From an uncultured Eubacteriales bacterium (GTDB lineage: Bacteria; Bacillota; Clostridia; Oscillospirales; Oscillospiraceae), in assembly GCA_900550165.1 (NCBI GenBank), contig URQY01000001.1, forward strand, positions 1 to 64,000: a stretch of DNA of 64,000 nucleotides. The letters run 5' to 3'. The notes under the pieces are model-generated. The model did not search any database. It was not told where the DNA came from and saw only the letters and a list, made by a program, of their open reading frames with translations. Positions 43,763 to 52,956 of this stretch are shown piece by piece; the stretch's first letter is position 1; each line of letters starts with the position of its first letter. The position numbers and the translations under genes are program-made.

Positions 43763-45010
43763 TCAATATGCGCCCTGCTCCGCGAGCAGCGCGTCCGCGG
43801 CCGCTTCACCGGCCGCCTTGCCCGTCGCCCAGGCGATCTGAAGATTATAGCCGCCCGTGTAGGCGTCCACATCGATCATCTCGCCCGCAAAATAAAGCCC
43901 GCCGACCTTTTTCGACGCCATGGTCTTCGGGTCGATCTCCCCCACCTTCACGCCGCCGGAGGTGATGATGGCGTTCTCCACCGGCATCGGCGCGGCGATA
44001 TCGACTGTCCAGCGCTTCAGAAGCGTGCGGATGGTCTCGCGCTGGGCGCGCGTGATATCGTGGACCTTCTCGTGCGGCGGGATGCCGGAGCGGTCCACGA
44101 ATGTGTCGATCAGCTTTTGCGGCAGGAGCGCGCCGAGCACGTTGCGGTAGTCGCTGTTCGCGCGCTTTTCAAAGTCCGCGAGAAGGCGCTTGTCAAGCAT
44201 CTGCTCGTCCAGCGCGGGCTTCAGGTCGATCTCCAGCCGGTAGGTCTTCTTGTCGAAATGCCGCATATGCGCACTGGCCGATAAAACGAGCGGCCCGCTC
44301 ACGCCAAAGTGCGTGAACAGCATCTCGCCGAAGTCGGAATGGATCTTTTTGTTGTTTTCATACACCGTCAGCGCAACGTTGCGCAGGCTCAGCCCCTGCA
44401 GGGGCGCGCAGTCGTAAGCCCGGAGCGGGACGAGCGAGCCGCGCAGCGGCGTGACCGTATGACCGAGCGCCTCCGCCATGCGAAAGCCGTCGCCCGTCGA
44501 GCCGGTCGCGGGATACGAAACTCCGCCGGTCGCCAGAACGACGGCAGAGGCGGCATAATCCCCCTTCTCCCCTTTGACGGCAGCAACATGACCGTCTTCG
44601 ACAGCGATATCCAGCGCGCGGTCGCGCACAAGCTTGACGCGCAGGCGCCTGAGCTCGCGCTCCAGTGCGGCGGTAATGTCGAACGAGCGGTCCGACACCG
44701 GAAACACGCGCTTGCCGCGCTCGACCTTGAGCGGCACGCCGAGCCCCTCGAAAAAGTCGATGGCGTCATGCCCGTCAAAGCGGGAAAACGCGGAGTACAA
44801 AAAGCGCGGATTCTGCGGCACGTGGGCAAGCAGCTCCTCGCAATTGCTCTCGTTCGTCACGTTGCAGCGGCCCTTGCCAGTGATGTTCACCTTCTTGCCG
44901 AGCCTCTCGTTCGGGTCGAGCAGCGTTACGGGAGCGCCCTTTCGCGCGGCACAGATGGCGGCCATCATGCCGCCCGCGCCGCCGCCGATGACGACGATCT
45001 CCTTATTCAT
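43763..45010 (-). CDS. HI0933/BaiN-family flavoprotein (YhiN-like)
   Basis: This 415-residue FAD protein has GGGAGGMMAAICAARKG, ITGKGRCNVTN and GWNL-like end (DAYTGGYNLQIAWATGKAAG). Family members include the bile-acid reductase BaiN, but most have no known substrate. ATG 45010 overlaps the RpiR gene's stop; the longer frame lies inside that gene. Confidence 0.9.
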   Translation of the reverse strand: MNKEIVVIGGGAGGMMAAICAARKGAPVTLLDPNERLGKKVNITGKGRCNVTNESNCEELLAHVPQNPRFLYSAFSRFDGHDAIDFFEGLGVPLKVERGKRVFPVSDRSFDITAALERELRRLRVKLVRDRALDIAVEDGHVAAVKGEKGDYAASAVVLATGGVSYPATGSTGDGFRMAEALGHTVTPLRGSLVPLRAYDCAPLQGLSLRNVALTVYENNKKIHSDFGEMLFTHFGVSGPLVLSASAHMRHFDKKTYRLEIDLKPALDEQMLDKRLLADFEKRANSDYRNVLGALLPQKLIDTFVDRSGIPPHEKVHDITRAQRETIRTLLKRWTVDIAAPMPVENAIITSGGVKVGEIDPKTMASKKVGGLYFAGEMIDVDAYTGGYNLQIAWATGKAAGEAAADALLAEQGAY

Positions 45011-45866
45011 CTTCGACCTTTCCGAAAATGCCGAAGCGATCCCACACATGGTCGAGCTCGGCGAACGTGGCGGCGATATCCGCGCCCTTCTTGTTCGCAA
45101 CAGCGAGAATGAGCGCGTTGAGCATACTCATCGGCGCCGCCAGCGAGTCGACGAACGAGATCATCTCGTTGCGCACCAGCAGCGAGCAGGATGCCATCTG
45201 ATTGATGGGCGACAGCTCGCTGTCCGTCACGCCGATGATGGTCGCGCCGCGGTCACTCGCGAAGTGGATGGTCTTGAGCGCAAGCTCGCTGTAGCGCGGG
45301 AAGCAGATACCGATGACCACATCGCCCGGCGACACGCGGAAGAGCTGGTCGAACGTGCCGGCCGCGCCGCCCTGCACGAGCACGACGTTTTCAAAAATGA
45401 GCCGGAAGTAAAAGTTCAGATACCCCGCCAGAAACGAGGAGGAGCGGAAGCCCACGATATAGATCTTCTTTGCGCCGATGATGGTATCCACCACGCGCTC
45501 AAACTCCGCGCCCTCGGTCTGGTCGATGGCCATGCGGATCTTTTCCATATCGCGCTGCAGAACGTTCGTCATCAGATTGGAGCCTGCAAGCTCTCCGTCG
45601 GACGCCTGGATGCGCTGGATGGAGGTCAGCTTGCCGCGGATCATCTCCTGCAGGGCGCGCTGCATACTCGGATAGCCCTCGTAGCCGAGCTGGGTCGCAA
45701 AGCGCACAACGGTCGACTCGCTGACCTGCACGGTCTTGCCGAGCTTGCTGGCCGTCATGAACGCCGCCTTGTCATAATTTTCCAGGATGAAGCGCGCGAT
45801 GAGCTTCTGTCCCTTGGAAAAGCTGCTCATGTTCTTTTCGATATTATGTAAGATATTCTTCGTCAT
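45003..45866 (-). CDS. MurR/RpiR-family sugar-responsive regulator
   Basis: This 287-residue protein has the RpiR N-terminal HTH (KLGKTVQVSESTVVRFATQLG) and a C-terminal SIS domain (IYIVGFRSSSFLAGYL, CFPRYSELALKTI) that binds a sugar phosphate. ATG 45866 is preferred to 45899. It lies in the long operon between the pseudouridine synthase and the flavoprotein; its regulon is unknown. Confidence 0.9.
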   Translation of the reverse strand: MTKNILHNIEKNMSSFSKGQKLIARFILENYDKAAFMTASKLGKTVQVSESTVVRFATQLGYEGYPSMQRALQEMIRGKLTSIQRIQASDGELAGSNLMTNVLQRDMEKIRMAIDQTEGAEFERVVDTIIGAKKIYIVGFRSSSFLAGYLNFYFRLIFENVVLVQGGAAGTFDQLFRVSPGDVVIGICFPRYSELALKTIHFASDRGATIIGVTDSELSPINQMASCSLLVRNEMISFVDSLAAPMSMLNALILAVANKKGADIAATFAELDHVWDRFGIFGKVEDE

Positions 45867-45879
45867 AAGATCGCCTCTG

Positions 45880-46590
45880 TCAGTTTGATTTTGTAGCAAG
45901 GAGCTCCTGCTCCGTCAGGTCGCGCCATGCGCCGGGGGGCAAGTCGCCCAGCGTGAGCGTATGCTCGCGCACGCGCTGCAGACGCTTGACGTGCAGCCCG
46001 CAGGCGGCGCACATCCGCCGGATCTGGCGGTTCTTCCCCTCGTGGATGGTGATGGAGAGAAGTGCTATGTCCCTCCCCTGCCGCAGCACGCGTACCTGCG
46101 CGCGGCGGATCGGCTCGCCGTCGAGTGCCGTCATCGCGGCAAGACTTTTGTCGCAGTCGTGTATCTCGCCCGCGACGGTAACGTGATAGGTCTTCTCGAC
46201 CTCGTAGCGCGGGTGCAGAAGCCGCTGCATCCACGCGCCGTCGTTTGTCAAGAGCAGCAGTCCCTCGGAGTCGAGGTCCAGCCGCCCCACGGGATAGACG
46301 CGCGCGCCGCAGTCCTTGACAAGCTCCGCGACCGTCGGCCGTCCCTTCTCGTCGGACAGCGTGCAGACATAGCCGCGCGGCTTGTTGAGCATCAGATAGC
46401 GCTTCTGCTCCACGCGCGCGATGGGCCTGCCGTCCACCGTGATCTCATCGCGGGCACCGTCGGCCCGCTGCCCGATGAAGGCTGCTTCGCCGTTCACGCG
46501 CACGCGCCCCTCGGCCATCCACCGCTCCGCCGTGCGGCGCGAGCAGAGACCTGCCTCCGCGATGAGCTTTTGTATCCGTTCCTCTGCCAG
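45880..46590 (-). CDS. rRNA pseudouridine synthase (RluB/RsuA family), CTG start
   Basis: The protein has an S4 RNA-binding N-terminus (ERIQKLIAEAGLCSRRTAER) and the catalytic GRLDLDSEGLLLLTND with the key Asp. The frame between the upstream in-frame TAG (46603-46605) and the first ATG (46518) has no ATG, GTG or TTG, but CTG 46590 lies 5 bases after GGGAGGGG and restores the whole S4 domain. I annotate that start, giving 236 residues. Starting at ATG 46518 would lose most of S4. Confidence 0.85.
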   Translation of the reverse strand: MAEERIQKLIAEAGLCSRRTAERWMAEGRVRVNGEAAFIGQRADGARDEITVDGRPIARVEQKRYLMLNKPRGYVCTLSDEKGRPTVAELVKDCGARVYPVGRLDLDSEGLLLLTNDGAWMQRLLHPRYEVEKTYHVTVAGEIHDCDKSLAAMTALDGEPIRRAQVRVLRQGRDIALLSITIHEGKNRQIRRMCAACGLHVKRLQRVREHTLTLGDLPPGAWRDLTEQELLATKSN

Positions 46591-46602
46591 AACGACCCCT
46601 CC

Positions 46603-47724
46603 CTATGCGGCGAAAAAGTTCCAGAGTCTTTCCGCCAGCGGTGTTTTTTTCATTTCCCTCTGCGTTTGCTTCGCAGGCGCTTCGACCGTCCCCGCGCTCA
46701 CGAGCGCGACGCGCCCGACCTCGGCCTCGCCGCAGAAGACGACAAGCTCGCCGAGTATCTGCCCCTTTTTCACGGGCAGTGTGACCGTCTTGGGAAGCTC
46801 CGCGCGCGTTGTGAGGGCTTCTCCCTCCAAAATGGGATAGAAAAAGCTTTCCTTCGCCGCGGCCGTGACGGTCATGCCGTCCGCTTCGAGCTGCGCGCAG
46901 CGCGAGCCCTTTTTCACGCCGCACGCGCGTCGGCAGACGGCAAAGCCATAGTCGTAAAGCGTCGTGTGATCCGCCCAATCGCTGCCGTCGTGCAGTGTGA
47001 CGGCGATCAGGCGCATCCCGCCGCGCTCGGCACAGGTGACGAGCGTGCGCCCCGCGTCGCCGGTGTAGCCGGTCTTGAGACCGACGCAGCCCGCGTACGA
47101 CGCGAGCAGCTTGTTGTGGTTGGTCATCGTGCGCGTGCCGACGCTCGCCGTGCGCGTCGAGACGATGCGCGTGAAGGTCGGCTCCTGCATGGCATACGCC
47201 GCAAGGCGCGCCATATCAAGGGCACAGGAATGGTGCCCCTGTTCATCGAGCCCGCTCGGATTCATAAACGACGTATGCTCCATGCCGAGCGAGCGCGCCT
47301 TATCGTTCATCCATTGAACGAACTGCGCGCTGCCGCCGCTCCCGCCGCAGTAGGCGGCGATGCACTCCGCCGCGTCGTTGCCAGAGGGCAGCATCAGCCC
47401 GTAGAGGAGCTCCTCCATCGTGAGCGTTTCCCCCTCGAAAAGGTACATCGACGAGCCCTCGCGCAGATGCTCGCGCCTGACCGTGACCTTGTCCGTGAGC
47501 TCGCTGTGCTCCAGCGCGACAAGGCAGGTCATGATCTTTGTCGTGCTCGCGATGCTGCGCTCCTGCGTTTCGTTCCGGGACGCCAGCACGCGCCCGCTCT
47601 CTGCCTCCATCAGCACAAAAGCGGCCGCAGAGGTCTCCGGCGCGGAAGCGTGACAAGCAATGCCGCCTGTCACGCAAGCCACCGCAAGAATGATCGACAA
47701 ACACCCGCGCAGCACTCGCATCAT
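46603..47724 (-). CDS. dacF: D-alanyl-D-alanine carboxypeptidase (DacF/PBP5-like)
   Basis: This 373-residue exported penicillin-binding protein has a signal peptide and motifs SxxK (SIASTTKIM), SGN (LPSGNDA) and KTG (LKTGYTGDAGRT), plus a C-terminal beta domain. It trims peptidoglycan side chains, in spore formers often for the cortex. The stop TAG shares sequence with the ribosome site of the next gene. Confidence 0.94.
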   Translation of the reverse strand: MMRVLRGCLSIILAVACVTGGIACHASAPETSAAAFVLMEAESGRVLASRNETQERSIASTTKIMTCLVALEHSELTDKVTVRREHLREGSSMYLFEGETLTMEELLYGLMLPSGNDAAECIAAYCGGSGGSAQFVQWMNDKARSLGMEHTSFMNPSGLDEQGHHSCALDMARLAAYAMQEPTFTRIVSTRTASVGTRTMTNHNKLLASYAGCVGLKTGYTGDAGRTLVTCAERGGMRLIAVTLHDGSDWADHTTLYDYGFAVCRRACGVKKGSRCAQLEADGMTVTAAAKESFFYPILEGEALTTRAELPKTVTLPVKKGQILGELVVFCGEAEVGRVALVSAGTVEAPAKQTQREMKKTPLAERLWNFFAA

Positions 47725-47769
47725 CGTAGGACCACTCCTTCAAAAAGAATGCTCCTATTATGCCCGATA

Positions 47770-48168
47770 TCAGTAGATATCTTTCTCCTCGCGCTTCTTA
47801 TCCACAAAATTTTGCACGCGGTCGAGCACCTCGGGCACCAGGTCGAGCACGCGGTCGACCGTCGCCGCCGCGGGGATGGCCACGGGCATCACTCGCGTCA
47901 GTCCGTCCTTGACGACAAGGAACGCAACGGGGTCTACCTTGACGCCCGCGCCCGCGCCGCCGCCGAAGTGACTGGGCTCGGTCTTGCCGTAGTCGCCGCC
48001 GCCCGCGCCGAAGCCGAAGCTCACGCGGGAAACGGGGATGACCGTCACGCCGTCGGGCGTCGTGATGGGCTCGCCGATGATGGTGTTGGAGTCGACCATA
48101 TCACGGATCTTATCCATCGTGGTGTCCATGAGGTCGTTGAGCGGCGTCTTTTTTTCGATGTTTTCCAT
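47770..48168 (-). CDS. gerW: Spore germination protein GerW (YtfJ)
   Basis: This 132-residue protein fits GerW/YtfJ: IIGEPITTPDGVTVIPVSRV, GFGAGGGDYG and GGGAGAGVKVDPVAFLVV. It is a spore protein needed for normal germination in Bacillus. It sits with a DUF2953 gene (ytfI) as usual, supporting the organism being a spore former. Confidence 0.93.
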   Translation of the reverse strand: MENIEKKTPLNDLMDTTMDKIRDMVDSNTIIGEPITTPDGVTVIPVSRVSFGFGAGGGDYGKTEPSHFGGGAGAGVKVDPVAFLVVKDGLTRVMPVAIPAAATVDRVLDLVPEVLDRVQNFVDKKREEKDIY

Positions 48169-48187
48169 GAGATACGTCCTTTCTCTT

Positions 48188-48886
48188 TTATGCAGTCAGT
48201 TTTTCATCCTGCGTTTCACGGTTTTCTGTCGCTTTGGCGTTCGCTTCCGCTGTTTGGTCGTTTTTGTGCGCCCTGCGGAAGCGGCGGTACCATTTGAGCA
48301 TCGGTCGCATCAGCGCGAACGCGATGATGAGCATATCCCATACGCGGAGCGACAGCCCCACGCTCCCCTCCGCGCGCGTCTCCTTCGCACTGTAATCCAT
48401 GCGCAGGTGCAGCGAGGGATCGGGAATATGAAAAAGGTCTTCGAGCTGCGGCATCACGCTCCACATTGCGGCGCTTGCGTAGCCGTAACTCTGCGCGATG
48501 TCCGCGGGGTCCTCGCCGCCGAAAACGATAAGGATCTCCAGCGGGTCGATGCGCAGGCGCCTGCAGGTGCGCCTCGCCGTTTCCTTCAGCGCCGAAAGCG
48601 CGGTCGTGATGAGGTCCCTCCACTCCTCCCTTGTGAGCTTCGGCAGACTGCGGCTCTTCTTTTTGCCGCTTTGTTCAGTCTTCCCCGTTTCAGTGGCTTT
48701 TTTCTTCTTTTTTTCGCCGTTCTGCGCGGCTTTTTTCTCCTTGGCGGGCAGCAGTGTGATGCGGAACGGGCCGATGAGAAGCCGCAGCCCCAACTCTTCG
48801 CCGAAGCGGACCGCCGCGCCCACGCGGATCAGCCCGATGAGGAAAACGATCAGCAGAATGACGCCGATCACCTTCAGCGCGGTCAA
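48188..48886 (-). CDS. DUF2953 protein (YtfI-like)
   Basis: This 232-residue protein has an N-terminal membrane helix (LKVIGVILLIVFLIGLIRV), a Lys/Glu-rich linker and a DUF2953 part (PSLHLRMDYSAKE, then GLSLRVWDMLIIAF). It is paired with gerW across Firmicutes. Function unknown; a sporulation role is inferred from the pairing. Confidence 0.85.
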   Translation of the reverse strand: MTALKVIGVILLIVFLIGLIRVGAAVRFGEELGLRLLIGPFRITLLPAKEKKAAQNGEKKKKKATETGKTEQSGKKKSRSLPKLTREEWRDLITTALSALKETARRTCRRLRIDPLEILIVFGGEDPADIAQSYGYASAAMWSVMPQLEDLFHIPDPSLHLRMDYSAKETRAEGSVGLSLRVWDMLIIAFALMRPMLKWYRRFRRAHKNDQTAEANAKATENRETQDEKLTA

Positions 48887-48917
48887 TCGACCACCTCCCT
48901 TTCCGTACTGCCTGTTG

Positions 48918-49544
48918 TCACGGCTTTTGCGCCGTGTCCGTCTCCTCCGCCGCTGCCGTCAGCGCGCCGGGGTCAAGGATGGTGCCGTCCTCGCTCATGC
49001 GGAGCTGGCCGTCGGTCTCGATGCCCGGCATCTCGGGCAGCTCCTCGAGCGAGCCCAGATGGAAATCGCGCAGAAATTTTTTTGTCGTGCGGTACAGCCT
49101 CGGCCGCCCCGGGACCTGTAAGCGCCCACTCTCTTCGATGAAGCCGCGCTCCAGAAGGAGGCCCATTGTGTACGAGCTGTCTACCCCGCGCACCTGATCG
49201 ACGTAGGCGCGCGTCGTGGGCTGGTAGTAAGCGATGATCGTCAGCACCTCCAGCGCGGGCTGGGAAAGGCGCGCGGTCTTGCGGATCTCAAACGCCTTGC
49301 GGATGAGGTCGGCATAGTCGGGCGAGGAGCAGAGCTGATAGCTGTCCTCCATGCGGACCAATCGGATGCCGCGGCGCTCAAAGGCGTAGTAATCGCCGAG
49401 CTTTTGCAGCACCTGCTCCGCCGTCGGGCGGTCGAGGTCGAGGGCAAGACAGATGCGGTCGACGGCCAGCGGCTCGCCGCTGGCGAACAGGATGGCCTCC
49501 ACCGCCGCCTCCGCTTCGCGCAGGTCCAAAGATTCCAAAGACAT
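48918..49544 (-). CDS. scpB: Segregation and condensation protein B
   Basis: This 208-residue winged-helix protein (EAAVEAILFASGEPLAVDRI, VLTIIAYYQPTTRAYVDQVR, GRPRLYRTTKKFL) joins ScpA and SMC in the condensin complex that organises and separates chromosomes. It lies 18 bases after scpA. Confidence 0.95.
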   Translation of the reverse strand: MSLESLDLREAEAAVEAILFASGEPLAVDRICLALDLDRPTAEQVLQKLGDYYAFERRGIRLVRMEDSYQLCSSPDYADLIRKAFEIRKTARLSQPALEVLTIIAYYQPTTRAYVDQVRGVDSSYTMGLLLERGFIEESGRLQVPGRPRLYRTTKKFLRDFHLGSLEELPEMPGIETDGQLRMSEDGTILDPGALTAAAEETDTAQKP

Positions 49545-49562
49545 AGTATTCCTCGATTTTCC

Positions 49563-50348
49563 TTATAAATTGATGTGCTCGTCCGCATTTTCGCCGCACT
49601 CCACCGTGCAGTCGGTGTCGGAGCCGGCGAGATGAATGACCTTCTCGCGGCAGAGCTCCAGAACGGCGATGAACGTCGCCACGATCTCGCTGCGGCTGCG
49701 GCTGCCGCGAAACAGCAGCCGAAAGCGCGTCATGCCGAATTCCTTCAGCCGATGCAATATCTCCTCGGCCTTGCCCTTGACGGGGTACGGCTCGCGCCGC
49801 ACGATCTCGCTCAGCGCCGCGCTCGGCGGCGCGGCAAGCTTCTCGCTGCGGTCGAAGACCGCCTGCATCGCGAGCACAAGGTCCGCCTTTTCGTGGCTGT
49901 ATTCGTAAACCTTCCCGCGCTTCATCGGCTCGGGGTCGCGCGTCGTGATGCTGCATCCGAACTCCCCCATCGGGCCGAGCGTCTTCGTCAGCAGCTTGAT
50001 GCGAAGGTACGTGTCCTTCTGCGCCCGCTCCTTGAGCGAGGCGATGAGCTCGTCCATCTCGCTTTGCGCCTGCTCATCCTCGAGCGAGAGCAGCATCCGC
50101 GTCTTGATGTACATCAAATGTGCCGCCATTGTGATGAACTCGCTCGCGACCTCAAGGTCGAGCTGCTTTCGCTGCTCAAGATAGGCGAGGTACTGATCCA
50201 GAATGAGCGCAATGGGAATGTCCTGAATTTCTATTTTATTTTTCGACAGCAGGAAGAGGATGAGATCCAGCGGTCCCTCAAAGTCCTGCAGCGTTTCCGC
50301 GCTGCGCTCGTGGACCACGCCCTCCAGTTTGAAAACGGGATTGTCCAT
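49563..50348 (-). CDS. scpA: Segregation and condensation protein A
   Basis: This 261-residue kleisin (FEGPLDLILFLLSKNKIEIQ, then IPIALILDQYL and AHLMYIKTRMLL) bridges the SMC heads. Its C-terminal winged helix follows. It overlaps nothing but is 5 bases after the protease gene. Confidence 0.95.
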   Translation of the reverse strand: MDNPVFKLEGVVHERSAETLQDFEGPLDLILFLLSKNKIEIQDIPIALILDQYLAYLEQRKQLDLEVASEFITMAAHLMYIKTRMLLSLEDEQAQSEMDELIASLKERAQKDTYLRIKLLTKTLGPMGEFGCSITTRDPEPMKRGKVYEYSHEKADLVLAMQAVFDRSEKLAAPPSAALSEIVRREPYPVKGKAEEILHRLKEFGMTRFRLLFRGSRSRSEIVATFIAVLELCREKVIHLAGSDTDCTVECGENADEHINL

Positions 50349-50353
50349 TCACT

Positions 50354-51013
50354 TCATCTCAATACGATCAGATTTATCAGGAAGGAATACACCTGATAGA
50401 TGCCCTCGCTGAGGATATTGTCCCCCACGCCGAGCCACACGAGCACAAAAAGCACCGCCATGCCGTATTTTTCATAGCGCATGAGCGTCAGGTACGCGCG
50501 GTCGGGCAAAAAGGCAAAGAGCACCTTTGACCCGTCGAGCGGCGAAATGGGAATGAGGTTGAAAAGCCCCAGGCCGATGCTCATATATGCCGTCATCGCA
50601 AGGAAATTCAAAAGGCCGCTGCAAAACGCCGTGTCGACATAGTGCGCAAGCGTAAGCCGCGCGCCGAGCAGCAGCAGGACCGCCAGCAGCAGGTTCGATA
50701 CCGGCCCTGCCAGCGCGGTGAGCGCCATGCCCTGCTTGGGCTTTTTGAAGTACCGCATATCCACCGGCACGGGCTTTGCCCAGCCGAAGCCGACAAGCAG
50801 CATCGCCGCGAGGCCAAACCAGTCGATGTGATGCAGCGGGTTCAGGCTCAGCCGGTGCTCGCGCTTGGCCGTCGGGTCGCCGAGGGCCAGGGCCGCAAGA
50901 CCGTGACAGGTCTCATGCACCGTCAGGCATATAAAGACGCCGAGCACGCGCAAAAGCGCATCGGTCAGCGAGCCCCAGTCGATGGAGCGGACAAGTTCCT
51001 GAAAGCTATCCAC
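50354..51013 (-). CDS. Site-2 protease family membrane metalloprotease
   Basis: This 219-residue membrane protein has the zinc motif HETCH, a variant of HExxH, in LTVHETCHGLAALALGD, and a downstream NLIPISPLDGSKVL with the third ligand. About five membrane helices. The family cuts substrates within the membrane. GTG 51013 has TGGAGA upstream; the longer ORF lacks support. It heads the long operon. Confidence 0.87.
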   Translation of the reverse strand: MDSFQELVRSIDWGSLTDALLRVLGVFICLTVHETCHGLAALALGDPTAKREHRLSLNPLHHIDWFGLAAMLLVGFGWAKPVPVDMRYFKKPKQGMALTALAGPVSNLLLAVLLLLGARLTLAHYVDTAFCSGLLNFLAMTAYMSIGLGLFNLIPISPLDGSKVLFAFLPDRAYLTLMRYEKYGMAVLFVLVWLGVGDNILSEGIYQVYSFLINLIVLR

Positions 51014-51175
51014 GCAATTTCTCCATAAAAAATATGCAAATCCGGCGGACTCACATTGCATTATGCCTTTATTATAACAGTCCCGTTTGCACATGACAAG
51101 GTATTTTGCAATTTTTGTTGCATTTTGATTTCCGAATCGCAGGGCAGATTTTCAGGCGAAGTGCACAAAGAAAAG

Positions 51176-51213
51176 AAAAAGCGCGTCCCGGTCATTTGAC
51201 CGAGACACGCTTT
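51176..51213 (-). terminator. Terminator after metI
   Basis: On the minus strand, AAAGCGTGTCTCGGTCA pairs with TGACCGGGACGCGCTTTTT (two wobbles). It lies just past the metI stop and ends the metQNI transcript. Confidence 0.9.
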
Positions 51214-51226
51214 GTATCCTTCATCT

Positions 51227-51931
51227 TTACTTTTTAAGGCGCTTATCGCTCTTGACAGACAGGTGCGTGCCGAGCGACTGGAAGATCTGCACCAGAATGA
51301 TGAGCAGCACGACGGCTGCGAACATCACGAGGTACTTGTAGCGGTAATAGCCGTAGTCGATAGCGATCTTGCCGAGGCCGCCGCCGCCGATGATACCGCT
51401 CATCGCGGAGTAGCCGAGGATGGTCGTGAGCGCAATGGTGAAGTTCTGCAGGAGCGAGGGAACGCTCTCGGGGATCATCACCTTGCAGATGATCTGCATG
51501 GGCGTTGCGCCCATGCTCTGCGCCGCCTCGATGATGTTGGGATCGACCTCGCGCAGGCTGCTCTCAACAAGGCGCGCAACAAACGGAAACGCTGCCACGA
51601 CCAGCGGAACGATGGTCGCGGTCGTGCCGACGGTCGTGCCGATGATGAGGCGCGAGAGCGGGAAGACCATGATCATCAGGATCAGGAACGGAATAGAGCG
51701 CAGCAGGTTGATGATGACGTTCAGCACGCTCATCAGAGCCTTCGGCAGCGGCAGAACGCCGTCCTTCTCCCCCGCCACGAGCAGCACGCCCAGCGGAAGG
51801 CCGATGACGATGGCCAGTGCCGTCGACAGCAGCGTCACGTAAAAGGTCTCCCAGATCGCTTTGGGGAACTGCGCCTGCATCGCGACGGTAAGCTCCGCCA
51901 CGGATTCCGGAGAAAAGAGATTACTGTACAT
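51227..51931 (-). CDS. metI: Methionine ABC transporter permease
   Basis: This 234-residue protein has about five membrane helices and the EAA loop (EAAQSMGATPMQIICKVMIP) that contacts MetN. MetI is the inner-membrane channel for D/L-methionine. It overlaps metN by 11 bases. Confidence 0.95.
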   Translation of the reverse strand: MYSNLFSPESVAELTVAMQAQFPKAIWETFYVTLLSTALAIVIGLPLGVLLVAGEKDGVLPLPKALMSVLNVIINLLRSIPFLILMIMVFPLSRLIIGTTVGTTATIVPLVVAAFPFVARLVESSLREVDPNIIEAAQSMGATPMQIICKVMIPESVPSLLQNFTIALTTILGYSAMSGIIGGGGLGKIAIDYGYYRYKYLVMFAAVVLLIILVQIFQSLGTHLSVKSDKRLKK

Positions 51932-52934
51932 CGACGCTCGCCTCCTCTACCTGAAGATTTTCAATGCCCTTCAAAAAGTCCATGGCCTGCTCGAACTGTG
52001 CGTTCGGCACACCGAGCAGCATTCCGCCGTACACCTCTTCGGAAAGCTTCTGCGTCGTGGCCGAGATGACGGTCGCGGTGATGTTCTCCTCCGTTGCAAG
52101 GCGGGCCACCAGCGGAATGGACGTCGTCTTTGCGCTGCGGAAGATCAGGCGGATGCGGCGCTGCTGCTGCGGGTCGGATACGTCGATATCCGCGCCGCGC
52201 GGGAAGACAAGATGCCGCGCCGCCGCGGACTTGGGCGCGGAGAAGACGGTCGAAACGAGCCCCTCCTCCACGACCTCGCCGTCGTCAAGGATGGCAACGT
52301 GGTTGCACACCTCCTTCACCACGCTCATCTGGTGCGTGATGATGACGACGGTGATGCCGAGCTTTTTGTTGATGTCGCCGATCAGCTCGAGGATCTGGCG
52401 CGTGGTCTTGGGGTCCAGCGCGCTCGTGGCCTCGTCGCAGAGCAGGACCTTCGGATTTGTTGCCAGTGCGCGGGCGATGGCGACGCGCTGCTGCTGTCCG
52501 CCGGAGAGCTGCGCGGGATAGGCCTTGGCCTTGTCCTTGAGCCCCACGATGTCGAGGAGTTCCAGAGCTCGCTGTTCGCGCCACTTCTTCTCTCCCCGCA
52601 GTCCGGAAAGCTCCATCGGAAAGCAGATGTTGTCGAGGCAGTTGCGCTGCATCAGCAGGTTGAAGCGCTGAAAGATCATCGTGATATCGCGCCGTGCCGC
52701 GCGAAGCTGCGCGGGAGTCATCGTGTCGAGCCGCTGCCCGTTCACGATAACCTCGCCGGAGGTGGGACGCTCCAGCATATTGATGCAGCGGACCAGCGTG
52801 GATTTGCCCGCGCCGCTCATGCCGATGATGCCGTAGACGTCCCCGTCGGGGATGGTCAGGGAGACGTCCTTGAGCGCGTCTACCCTGCCGCCTGCGGTCT
52901 CAAAGGTCTTGCTTAAATGCTTTAATTCGATCAA
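51921..52934 (-). CDS. metN: Methionine ABC transporter ATPase
   Basis: This 337-residue ATPase has Walker A GMSGAGKSTLV, signature LSGGQQQRVAIARAL, Walker B LLCDEATSALD, and the C-terminal NIL/C2 domain (residues about 265-335) that in E. coli senses methionine and inhibits transport. Confidence 0.96.
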   Translation of the reverse strand: MIELKHLSKTFETAGGRVDALKDVSLTIPDGDVYGIIGMSGAGKSTLVRCINMLERPTSGEVIVNGQRLDTMTPAQLRAARRDITMIFQRFNLLMQRNCLDNICFPMELSGLRGEKKWREQRALELLDIVGLKDKAKAYPAQLSGGQQQRVAIARALATNPKVLLCDEATSALDPKTTRQILELIGDINKKLGITVVIITHQMSVVKEVCNHVAILDDGEVVEEGLVSTVFSAPKSAAARHLVFPRGADIDVSDPQQQRRIRLIFRSAKTTSIPLVARLATEENITATVISATTQKLSEEVYGGMLLGVPNAQFEQAMDFLKGIENLQVEEASVDVQ

Positions 52935-52956
52935 GGACGCTCCCTCCTTTCCTTTC

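Noticed and set aside
45961..48297. Plus-strand open frame of 778 codons opposite dacF, gerW and the pseudouridine synthase
   Set aside because: It spans several conserved minus-strand genes and has no motif of its own.
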